From Apostichopus japonicus (taxonomy: Eukaryota; Echinodermata; Holothuroidea; Aspidochirotida; Stichopodidae), in assembly GCF_037975245.1 (NCBI RefSeq), contig NC_092569.1, positions 2,707,501 through 2,771,500 on the forward strand: 64,000 nt of DNA, written 5' to 3'. Below, piece by piece: positions 23,885 to 33,754 of the stretch (within the stretch, counting starts at the first letter, position 1; each line of letters starts with the position of its first letter). Under the pieces are notes generated by a model that had not been told where the DNA came from, made no database searches, and saw only the letters and a program-made list of their open reading frames with translations. A program made the translations under genes and the position numbers.

Positions 23885-24252
23885 AGGGCCTTCTCCTAAA
23901 CTTTACAACAGTAAGCCCCTGGGGGTTCATTGGTAACGTCCATTGGATCTCACCCACACACTTAAATGAGTGCCATTTAAACAGTCGCCCACAGGGTACT
24001 GCAGTAAACCACATCTACAGAATGCATCCCATGGGGCAACATCCCCACGCCACATGCAGTCTGGGTGGGCCAATGCAACCTATACTCACAAGTTACCTCA
24101 CAGGTCCAGCTTCCACCCCCCCCATCCTCCTGGGTGAAGAGCTAGAGGCCCTTGAGATTAAAGTATCGTGCCTAAGGACACAACGTAAAGATCTGGCCAG
24201 GACTGGAACCACCAATCCTTGAATCGAAATTCCATTTGGCCTTTTAACCATT
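23885..24252 (-). mobile_element. tRNA-derived SINE relic
   Basis: Read on the minus strand, the element starts near 24250 with TGGTTAAAAGG (A-box-like). Forty bases on from the A-box start comes GGTTCCAGTCC (24210-24200), a near-perfect polymerase III B box. The body continues with 'gttgtgtccttaggca', 'tttaatctcaagggcctct' and 'cttcaccca', phrases I associate with tRNA-headed SINEs in echinoderm and other invertebrate genomes. It is G+C-richer than its flanks and ends vaguely near 23885. Many substitutions make it an old copy, and I did not identify a target-site duplication. The family name cannot be given without a repeat library. Confidence 0.55.
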
Positions 24253-24284
24253 TCTATATATATATACAAAGTTTTCTTCCACGG

Positions 24285-24332
24285 ACTCATCTATCGACAG
24301 ACTCGTCTGTCGAGGTACTCATCTATCTAGCT
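24285..24332 (+). repeat. 16-bp tandem repeat, three copies
   Basis: Three 16-base units (24285-24300, 24301-24316, 24317-24332) share ACTCATCTATC or ACTCGTCTGTC starts. The first two units together form a perfect hairpin, CGACAGA (24295-24301), loop CTCG, TCTGTCG (24306-24312). Confidence 0.65.
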
Positions 24333-25714
24333 GCTTTAAAGAGCTAATTTTGTTTTAAGCTTTTACACAGGTAATGACTCAAAGCATGTGGCTCCAGCCT
24401 ACCACAAATATTAATCCACTAGAGATATCAAACATCCCAACATTTTGTCCTTGACCGAATTACTTCTCTCTTTCTTTCCTCGGTTCTTCTTCTGATGGGT
24501 CTGTGCCGCCTAAAACAGTACGCCGCCGAGATGTAACCTGTCTATAATAACCGATATGATGGACGGGAAGGAAATTAGAATGAACGGGTAGCTTTTCCTC
24601 TGAAGATGAAATCAAAGCGAGCCAGTGTATTTTTATTATAGAGTGCAGATGACCCTAAAGTCCATCATCCAAATAGATTTACTGTTGTCATGACAACAAT
24701 TTGTTTCCTTTTTTTTTTTTTTTTTTAATTCTTCAGGAAATCATGTAAAAATGCACTAAATCAGCAAAAGTGAACCATACATCTTTCCTTCCTCTGTATT
24801 TTGTAATTTTTATCTTAAATTTATTCCCCCCAAATGATCTTTTACAATATTGTTCATAATCTACAATGCTGGGTTATTTTTCAGATAACCTCAAAAAATC
24901 TTACTCATGACAAGAGTAAATAAAATCAACCTCCCCACCCCTCCCCCTTTTTTGGGGGGCTGGATGCATGGCTATTAATATAGGAATGACCACAAGCCTA
25001 TAAAAATATGACAAAAATTCCAATGGAATTTTGTTTTTAACACATTTTTATGCATTTATTCTGTGAAAGTTCTAACTTTTTTTCCTAACAGTTTTTATTA
25101 GTAATATCCCACATGTTGTAACACCTTTAATCTACCCTGATCGTTCATATTCCAGAAGGGTCGGTCGAATAAAGCAATCAAATGTCCTTGGGGAAGGGTT
25201 TGGGATTGTGGTGAGGGGGGCTTAAGAAGCACAGAAAGGCTGAAACATATTACCTAACAGACTTACACACAGTTAAACTACTGTATAATAACTGCCTGCA
25301 TGTGTACATTTCACTATAGTATGCAAATACAGATATCTGTTCAGAGAATTAACACCATTGCAAAGTGTTTCAAATGGAATACCTTCCATAAATCCACTGC
25401 TTGTCCCAACCCCCCACCCACCCCCTACTGTGTCCTCCACTCACCCTGATCCCTCCTCTTTTCATTTTAAGATAGTAAGTATGCATATCAAGTAAACAGT
25501 TGACAGCTATATTCATATTGCAGTATAGTTTGTGTAGCCAGGTTGCATCAGAATCAAATCTGTCGCAAGTCATCAACGACTCACTAATAATCCAATTTGT
25601 GACAGCCAACGGCCTGATGGTACAAGTTCAGACATGACATAATATCCCCAACTAATACCATCATCACATCTTGGAGGTTAACATAGTGGAAACTTTACTG
25701 TGAATACTGTACTA
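24333..25714. other. non-coding, nothing recognised
   Basis: AT-rich DNA with a T run (about 24711-24726) and C/T-rich patches near 24931-24950 and 25410-25432. No gene or RNA recognised. Confidence 0.6.
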
Positions 25715-25750
25715 TGTATATAAATGAATATATATATATATCTATATATA

Positions 25751-25818
<68 letters not shown>

Positions 25819-25867
25819 GATATATATAGATATATATATATAGATATATATATATAGATATATATAG
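25715..25867 (+). repeat. long (AT)n microsatellite with interspersed C/G
   Basis: About 150 bases of alternating TA are broken at intervals by single C or G bases ('tatcta' in the left half, 'tagata' in the right half). The left half is roughly the reverse complement of the right, so it could extrude as a cruciform. Confidence 0.95.
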
Positions 25868-25869
25868 CT

Positions 25870-26850
25870 CTGTTAATTATCTACTGCATGGCTGTAACTC
25901 TAATGTTGAAAACTGTTACCCAGTACGTTTGACATTATCTTTGAGAAAATCATGACTTAACTCAGTTGCTTTTTGCCCATGACTATCTGCATAAATGTTT
26001 CAATGCTATTCGATAGTGAGAGTCCGTTTCAGCAACATAACCAATGTAAAATTGTGATCTCGTCTTATTACTGTTTTTTACTTTAAATATGTCTAATATT
26101 AATAATTAAAACAAAATTTGACTCCATTATGGTGAGTGAAGCTTCCAAAACTGCGCCACAGATTCAGATGTAAAATTAACATGATCTGTTCTTCAAAGCA
26201 TTTATGTTACAAACTCTAACAAAAGGAAGCCTCCAAAAATAGCACATGTATGCATAGTCAGCAGGGGAGAGGGGGAGGGAAGAAGGGAAGGAGAGTGGGG
26301 GTATATGGAAAGAAATCACTAGAGGAAGATGGAAGTAGGCCTAAGGACTGACAAAACAAGTTGTGGGATATAAATTTTGGAGTAATTTATTGAATGGCCA
26401 ATAAACTTGCCAAATTGTTGTAACCTGTTGCAAATTTCGAATGAAGGGTACTCAACAATATTTGGTGATTACTTCGTCGGTATTAGATGTAAAAATTACA
26501 GAACAGCCGCTCTAAATCCAGATTTAAATCACAATTTAAAGTATATTCCATCTTCCAATCTAATATGTAACTTAAGTTGGCTAGGCTATGTATAACTGAT
26601 ATGAAACGTGTGTTAGGTTGAGCTAAGGATTACAGTAGTTTGATGTTTATTGGAAAATTATTTGAAACCCAGTAAAGGTTGCTTTAATTCACATTGATGC
26701 AATGATTATCACTATTTGCTAATGTTTTATTTGCTTTAATCAAATTTATAGATGAAGGGGGGGGGGGTGGGGGGCACAAAACTGTTAACAAACTGCTTAA
26801 CATCTACTGCCCAAAAAAAAGGTAAAAAAAGGAAGAGTAGCTAGTAAGAT
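25870..26850. other. non-coding, nothing recognised
   Basis: Unique AT-rich DNA with a G/A-rich patch (26263-26301) and a G run (about 26758-26767). No supported gene. Confidence 0.6.
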
Positions 26851-26977
26851 GTGTCAATTTAATAATATGCCTGACATTTGTATCAAAACATGGTCTGCTT
26901 CAGAGAAGGTTTAGAAACTGCAGAAAATCCTGCTAGGACCAAAGTGTCAATATGCTCTAACCTTTAATAATACACAC
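26851..26977. mobile_element. diverged inverted-repeat relic of the 50160 family
   Basis: The right half contains 'atcctgctaggaccaaagtg' (26926-26945), matching the 'atcctgctaggatcgaaacg' core of the 50-kb element. The left half carries 'gcctgacattt' and 'cttcagag', the reversed counterpart of its left arm. The outer ends also mirror each other: 'gtgtcaatttaataata' on the left against 'tttaataatacacac' on the right. It appears to be an old, compact copy in which two arms face each other over a short spacer. Divergence is substantial, so confidence is moderate. Confidence 0.4.
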
Positions 26978-26979
26978 TT

Positions 26980-28260
26980 GTATGTTTAATGGCGAGAAAA
27001 ATAACACATCAGATACTGACCAGAGCCTAATATCTTGGTGCTATGCAACAGAATGAAAATACAGAAAAAAAGTATTTACGGTATTATCCGGAAATTTCTA
27101 TAAAACCTTTTGCTCCGCGGAAACTTACCAAACACTCACAGACTGCAGAAGCACACTTGCTAACGTGTGCATTTAGGTTTGTAGTTAAAAGATATTGTCC
27201 AACGCCTTTCAACTCACCCTAATTTAGGTAATGTGCATTCTCTGGGATGTTATACAACCACTTTATATCCCTTAGCTGCATGGGCGATGTGACATTCTCA
27301 TAGTTTATAAAAATTGTCCACCTAATTTCGTTTCTATTTTTGCTCTCGTGAATAACTCGATTGAGACTTTCAACAAACCTTAAAAGAATTGGAATTCTTA
27401 AATAGCTTTTATTTTGTTTGTTTGCTAACGACAAATTTTTGGGAATAGAGAACAGACCCACAAACAAGCAACACAAAGACCAGGCCAAGCAAAACAATGT
27501 TTTTGTATTTAACCTCCAACCAAAGATGTCTACGATGACAGACTGGGGGTCAGTTAGAGCTCGCTGTCGAACAAATACAACTGTAGAGAATAAGTCAGCC
27601 ATGTTAAAATTTGTCTACTCACTATCAATGGAAATTTTGATTATAGCAACTTGTACTGTTTACACTTGAAAATTAGAGCTATACAACACCAGTAACACCA
27701 CACTGTCAGGTGACATATATGAGTATTAATATAACAAAGGGGGATCTCAAGGCACCCAAAAGAGATGTAAATTGAACCCAGCTTGCCTTCAATTGGTTGG
27801 TGACAAACATTTCGTTTTGTCTAATTAGTGACCTGTAAACAGATACACTGTTCCCCTGACAATAGGTGAAAGGTTATGAACGTCGATGATAGTAAAGAAA
27901 ATAGAAGGCAAAAAAAAAACACAATCGTAATGGGAATTTCCCCTTGTCCGATATCTGGTCAATAATTCGTATCAGCTAGTGGTCAAGATTCCCCCCGCTT
28001 TTCGTCGGTCAAGTTTAAACTGTGCGCTGATTCGCTCGGAATGGAAGCGTAATTAAACAGAGACGAACGAACTTGACATAAGATGGTTCGAGATCGACAT
28101 ATCCTTAGGATGGAAATATTAACAAGGTGAGAAATAACAGAAGTCACGTTAATAGAGGCAACAACACCCAGAGAGAGATAGTATTGATAAATAAATCCAA
28201 AAGGGGTTTCTACTACTTTTAAGTTTTCACTTTAGTAATTGGGATCACAAATCATGACCA
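26980..28260. other. non-coding; one unrecognised minus-strand ORF
   Basis: A 127-codon minus-strand frame (27219-27602) contains one hydrophobic segment (LFCLAWSLCCLFVGLFSIP) that could span a membrane, but I see no family signature, and a frame of this length is not exceptional in 64 kb. The rest holds nothing recognisable. Confidence 0.5.
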
Positions 28261-28262
28261 TC

Positions 28263-28285
28263 AAAAAAAAAAAAAAAAAAAAAAA
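28263..28285 (+). repeat. poly(A) tract
   Basis: Twenty-three consecutive A bases. No recognisable retroelement body precedes it, so I do not treat it as a retroposon tail. Confidence 0.85.
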
Positions 28286-28551
28286 TTCTTGTCTAATACT
28301 GATCACATTTTCATCGAGGTAATCCTTCTTTAAAATATTTGAGGAACACTATAAAAAGCCATTAAATCTTGCAAAATTTAATTGTAAGGTTTAAAAGTTG
28401 CAAGTTTGGAAAGCCAAAATATTTTAAATAATTTTTAAAAAGTAGATTAAATACTCTCTAGCAATGAAATAGTAAAGGATGGGTGGTGTGTGGGTCATCA
28501 TGGCGATTAAGAGGAAAGGTTGGAGGGCAAGAAGATGTATGAGGGTATAGG

Positions 28552-28583
28552 GAGTGGGGGGGGGGGGAGGGTAAGGAGGGGTG
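28552..28583 (+). repeat. G-rich tract
   Basis: A G homopolymer of about eleven bases sits within further G runs. It has G-quadruplex potential on the plus strand. Confidence 0.5.
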
Positions 28584-28950
28584 AGTCTTGTCTAGAGGGC
28601 TGACATCATGAGTCAATAACATTTTGTTACAAATTATTTAATAGAGCATAGACTTGGGAGTTATGTAACAGGTAGATAAGGTTGGAAAACAGTAACCGTT
28701 GGCTTCTCCCCCCCCCCCTCCCCCCAGCAGGCTTACTTTCCATATTTAAATTTGTTAAATGGAAATTCTTTATAGAAATGACAAAAATTAGCAGCACAAA
28801 ATATCAGAATCTTGACTTATTTACAAACACACAAAAATGTGTCTTTATTATTTTTTTTGGGGGGGGAGAGGGGGAGGAGAGGGAAATTTCCTTCTCTTTT
28901 CAGTTTTTGCTTTTGACACAAAAGTTACTGTATGACTCTAATAGTTGCTA

Positions 28951-29108
28951 GATGGTTTCAAACCATCACACATATGAAACACTGAGTAAACGATTGAATA
29001 AGTTATGAGTGTGTTCTTTTCTTTTTTTGTTAATTCTGAAAGCAGATGTCATCTGCAGCAGTGATGCAGAAATTAATGTTAACAGATCTGACAGAGTCTA
29101 CTAGACTC
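28951..29108. repeat. cluster of three odd-centred palindromes
   Basis: Three perfect inverted repeats, each with a single unpaired centre base, lie within 158 bases: GATGGTTT-C-AAACCATC (28951-28967), GCAGATG-T-CATCTGC (29042-29056) and GAGTCTA-C-TAGACTC (29094-29108). Each alone is only mildly unusual; the clustering is what draws attention. They are possible dimeric transcription-factor sites, but the role is unknown. Confidence 0.4.
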
Positions 29109-29251
29109 TCATCATCCATGATAACATCTCTACCCAGATGGTCCAATCAGGAAACAACAAGTCTAAACATTGACCAATAAACCAAAGAAATGATGAACCT
29201 GTATCTAAAGAACACAAAACCCCAACCAGAAACTCTTAACAAAAGAAACCA

Positions 29252-29279
29252 CCCCCCCATTTTTTTTTTTTTTTTTTTT
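29252..29279 (+). repeat. C7/T20 homopolymer junction
   Basis: A run of seven C (29252-29258) is followed, after one A, by twenty T (29260-29279). Confidence 0.85.
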
Positions 29280-30990
29280 GAGTTGCGTGAATGTTCGAAA
29301 CTGATAAATGCCGCAGGGTATTATTATAGCTTTTCCAGTTTATTTTTGTAAAAAAAATTTTATATGTAATACTAATAAATTAACATTACAATATAGGTCA
29401 AATATAACATCACATTCTTTAACAGCCGTTTACTTTGATTTCATAAAAATGAGGTAAAATGCTCCTCTTTCTCGTTTTAACTTAACTTTTTGATTTTTGC
29501 GTTGCAATTAATACTATACGTGGCCAAGGGTACAGACTAGGAAGTGAAGTCATTTACGAAAAAAAACAACATTAAATTGCTCCTTCTTATTCCTTTAGTT
29601 GGCGACAAAAACATTTATGCCAGTGAGTGTCTGCATTATTATTATAATAATTCAAGCATACTCCCCGTAATTATTCGGCAGATTTCATCAAACCGACGAC
29701 CGAACCTCAAAAAGAAGGTGCGTCGAGTGACGCAAACCATACCTGGGTAAAATTCCTTAAAATGAGATGAAAATAACATTATTAAACTAAAAGCCCAGAA
29801 TGTTATATGCAAATTAGAAGTGTACATCTAATATTGTTTTCAATAATAGCTGGGGATAATTTGAAACATTAAAATCTTCAGTAGAGCACATGCTATCAAA
29901 AACATTTAGCAATTATTAGTCAGTGATACCTACAATCTGAAGTCAATTATTTTGATGCCCGTGCATCCATTGAACCACGATAATTATTTCCTGATTGCAG
30001 TTCTAAAACTACCAGTCTCCAGTACATTAAATTAATCCTAAAACTGTTTTTTTTTTTGTATCTGATAATTGCCACCCTTCTGTCTTATTGTTCAATTGAT
30101 TTCTTTACAACATCCTAAACGTAACACTACAAAAGACATTACATTTTGATAATTTCATCGGCTTGAAACCCCCCCCCGGTTATTAATTTCCATCTCATGT
30201 TTGCTCAAATCGTAAGTGAACATGATCTGTTTCTATAAGACACAATCATTAATAATGACACAACAATATTCTATTTACCATGCATACAGTGACTGCTTTA
30301 AACCTTCAAATCATGTTGCCAGTAAATGAAGAAACACCGATTGACGCCGTTTCAGAAACATTTCAGTTTATATGAAAAACAAAACATGAAAACAACTTAA
30401 GACTATGACCAAGAGTCTAGTTGACAAATATTCTTGGATTTTATAATGGGATCAACTCCAATAACCTTTTCCCGAACAAATTTTGCCAGTGAAAAGGAAG
30501 CTGTATTTTCTAATCAAGTAATCTGTTTAAATTCACAAAACGCAAATAACTGTTTTGAGATTATCAGATGTATCACTGAAATAACCAACTGATATACTGC
30601 ACAACAGAAATAGTTGTATAAAATGCACTTCTCTTTAATATGGCCTTCAATATATATATATAATTTTTTTTTCGAGAGGGGGGGGGGGGGTTCAGAACAT
30701 AAGTTTTAAAGTTTTCCTGTCCCTAATTCTTTCATTCTGTTTTGGTCACATAGTTAATGAAACTATCATTTTGTTCGCATTAACCTTCGTTCTGTTTGTG
30801 TTATTTTGTTTCTTGAAGTTTACTCTTAACTCAAAAAAAAATAAGTAAAATTGATATTTCTTTCTAATTGTCTTTTCAATAAAAGTTAGCAAAAGAAATA
30901 TTCTATTCTGAAGTTATTATTATGATTTAATTATGTATTTCTTGGCTTATACCTTACAGAAAATATTTTTAACCGTGCATCGATCCCTTA
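29280..30990. other. non-coding, nothing recognised
   Basis: Very AT-rich unique DNA with a short TA run and a 13-G run (30678-30690). No recognised gene or RNA. Confidence 0.6.
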
Positions 30991-30994
30991 AGAC

Positions 30995-31195
30995 GGACGG
31001 TGAGGTAGATGCCATTTTATCTTAATGAAGGAAAATATCGTCTGGATTGATAATTCTGCCGGGTGATACTATTCTCGCACCTCTCGGCGGGTCGCCAACA
31101 ATCGTGAATATTCATGAGAGCATGAATTTATCGGAGTGGTCATACCTTGTGCATGGACAAATTTACCTTGTCATTACACAATTTATTTATTCTCA
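30995..31195. promoter_or_regulatory. possible conserved regulatory island
   Basis: A patch with intact mixed composition ('ctcggcgggtcgcc', several CpG) contrasts with the very AT-rich flanks. It carries TGAATATTCA (31105-31114), a palindromic POU/homeodomain-like site, followed by 'catgaattta' and GATAA cores. No frame is open across it. The regulatory reading is inference from composition and motifs. Confidence 0.25.
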
Positions 31196-31199
31196 CTTT

Positions 31200-32640
31200 C
31201 CTAAAAGTCTAGAAAAATAACTTAGAAGTAGATTTAAAACAACTTTAATATGACTTCCATATTTTTCTGAAGTTTAATATTATCTTTGTATCTTTTGAAA
31301 AAGAAGCAATAGAAATTAATCGGATATTTAAGGTTAATTTAACCTGAAAAAAAACATCAAACAAACAATGCAGCTGCATTTGTTTTTAAGATTATGCCTC
31401 CTCAAATTTTCTGTAACTCTATCGATTCTTACAGATTATAAAACAAAATTATTTACAAAGTAAACTTATTTTTTATTTTTTTTTTGGGAAGAAAAGTGGT
31501 CTTCTTCAATTTTCAAGCTGCAACTATTTAAAACAGAGATATGTAAAAATCTATAACAGATAGCAATTTTAGTTTCATGATGAAAATATGGTGACTCAAT
31601 ACCACGGACACTGACAAAAAACGACTTAAAAAAGTTGAGAGAAATGTTTAATGGCCCGAATGAATGTCCGACAACCAAAGTTCAAAACTTGACCCACAAA
31701 AAGAAAGAAAGAAAAGAAAATGTCTGATCTTAAATCAGTCCAAAGGAAAAGAACCAATAGATTTGAGGTGAAATTTCTTTTTTCCCTTGATTTTTCTTGA
31801 AAATGTATCACAGCTAGGAGAAGAAAGACAATTAACCCTAAGTGTTGTACACCTATGACAATTTGCCAAAATGGATTCAAATTGAACTAACAACATTGAC
31901 AGGCAAAGAGAGTGACTGCCGGAAGGGGAGGGAAGCTTTCAAATCATGGAAGCGGAAGAAATGTGTAAAACCAGGAAATTCTTTTTTTTTTTAAAAAGAT
32001 AAAAGAAAGAAGAAGGGAAGATTTCAAACAACATATAATTCTATCTAGAGAGGGGAAACTACAGACCATTTTAGTGTCAAGGACTTTGTACAAAAAAAAA
32101 ACAATAGTATTTTAAAATTAGGAACGTACAGACATTTACATTGCGGATTGAACTCGTAGCTCGTTCCATTATGCAAATGACCATTATGGAACAAAAAATT
32201 GTTTGATATTTGTTAGCGTTGTTGATACAGAAAATATTCTTGAAATTCTGTTGAAATTTTGCTTTCAAAAGTTTATAAACTGATTCCTTGTCTCATAGTT
32301 GCTTCCTTACAGCAAACTCCTTCAATTATTAGATCTTTTTTACAAAACTGTACTAATTACTTTCCCCTAATTCAGATGCAATCTGATTTTCACTGACGTG
32401 TTATATACTACTGTACTAGAGTTTCATTGTACATACATGCTAGGACAGACAATTCTATACCAACTGTACCCCAAGTTCTGAAGAACATTCCAATTTCTGT
32501 CAATTATATATCAATTCTACAGTATCTTCCAATTCTACCAAATGAATGTATTGAAAAAAGGAGGCCATTATTAATTGTCACATATTACAGTGTAAAGTTC
32601 ACACCCGTTCTGAAATAAATCTCTCATAATACTGTACTTG
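31200..32640. other. non-coding, nothing recognised
   Basis: AT-rich DNA with short frames on both strands (84 codons at most). Nothing recognisable. Confidence 0.6.
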
Positions 32641-32702
32641 TGTTGTATTAATTCCAACAGACCACTATGTTGATAAACTGGTCTGGTCTGGTTAATACAA
32701 CA
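32641..32702 (+). ncRNA. pre-miRNA-like 62-nt hairpin, candidate only
   Basis: The arms 32641-32664 and 32679-32702 (24 bases each) pair around a 14-base loop. The outer eleven base pairs (TGTTGTATTAA with TTAATACAACA) are perfect, then come two G-U wobbles, three mismatched positions near the middle, and a closing block AGACCA/TGGTCT. Length, loop size and mismatch pattern resemble an animal microRNA precursor. I do not recognise a known mature microRNA in either arm. It may instead be a tiny inverted-repeat element or chance. Confidence 0.25.
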
Positions 32703-32704
32703 AG

Positions 32705-33706
32705 AATAAACATAGCAAAACCACCTCAAAATTCACTTGGCCCTTTTTTCTTACTTTCTGTTTCCAACTTGCTAATTCCTGCCATCCTATGTCAATTAAA
32801 GATCTCTTTGAAATATACGGGCAAGTTCTGCAAATCACTGAAGAGTCAAAGTACAGTATATATATTTTCCTTTCTATTTACCTTCTCATGGTAGTTTTTT
32901 CTTGGGGAGAGGGGAGGGGGTGGGGAGAAAAATTAAACATGTTTCTCATCTGACCTAGGAACTTTGCCGACAAATTGGAAAACATTTCAGAAAAATTCAG
33001 AAAACCTGATTTCATCATGGCTGTTCATTGATATATTCAGCATTGATACTGACATATTCAATGCCAGAATTTAACCCTAATTCTCACTTCTCAAAAATGT
33101 AATTCATGCAAACACTGGAAATTAAGTTCATACCTTTACAACCAAAAGACTATTAAAAGGGATAGTAAATTGCAAAGATTTATTCCAGACTAATTCCAGC
33201 TAAAATTTCAAATTTTAGTTCCAGAATTCTGTGAACTTTTTCCAACTCCCATAATATCTTTGATTTAATATTTTTGCAGTTCATGGGGGTACTGAAATGA
33301 ATTTCTTTCAAAATTAGAGAACAGAGTTTTTAATTAAAAAAAGTAGAAAACACTTTGAACACAGCAAAAATAGGAGAAGCAAATATTACTAGTGGCATTT
33401 GTTATTGAAAAAAATATGAAAATATTTAATTTATTAGTGTCCATTCTGTTTTGGGATGGTTATTTTTAAACTAACCAGTTTCACTCAAAAAATGGCCACC
33501 AATCCATCTTTCTTTTATATGTCTGTCTTTTTCTCGATAACATGACTAAAAAGATATTTTATTTTAATATTTGATACATTTATATCAACAGGTTGCTATA
33601 ACTGTAAAACCAATTTGAAAAAAAAAGGAAATCTGGGCAATAAATGAATATTTACTTTTTCTGTTTTATCTATTTATATATCTATATCAATATTTATTTT
33701 TTCTAT
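32705..33706. other. non-coding, nothing recognised
   Basis: AT-rich DNA with a G-rich patch at about 32903-32926. No gene or RNA recognised. Confidence 0.6.
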
Positions 33707-33707
33707 T

Positions 33708-33754
<47 letters not shown>
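33707..33754 (+). repeat. (TTTA)12 microsatellite
   Basis: Twelve uninterrupted TTTA units, preceded by imperfect TTTA/TATA sequence from about 33664. Confidence 0.95.

Noticed and set aside
27219-27602. 127-codon minus-strand ORF with one hydrophobic segment
   Set aside because: There is no family signature and no promoter or splice context. One hydrophobic stretch is not evidence of a membrane protein.
28078-28110. 'ggttcgagatc' as a tRNA B box
   Set aside because: No A box at a suitable distance and no cloverleaf pairing could be built around it.
28263-28285. Poly(A) of 23 as a processed-pseudogene or retroposon tail
   Set aside because: No recognisable coding or SINE/LINE sequence precedes it, and no flanking duplication was found.
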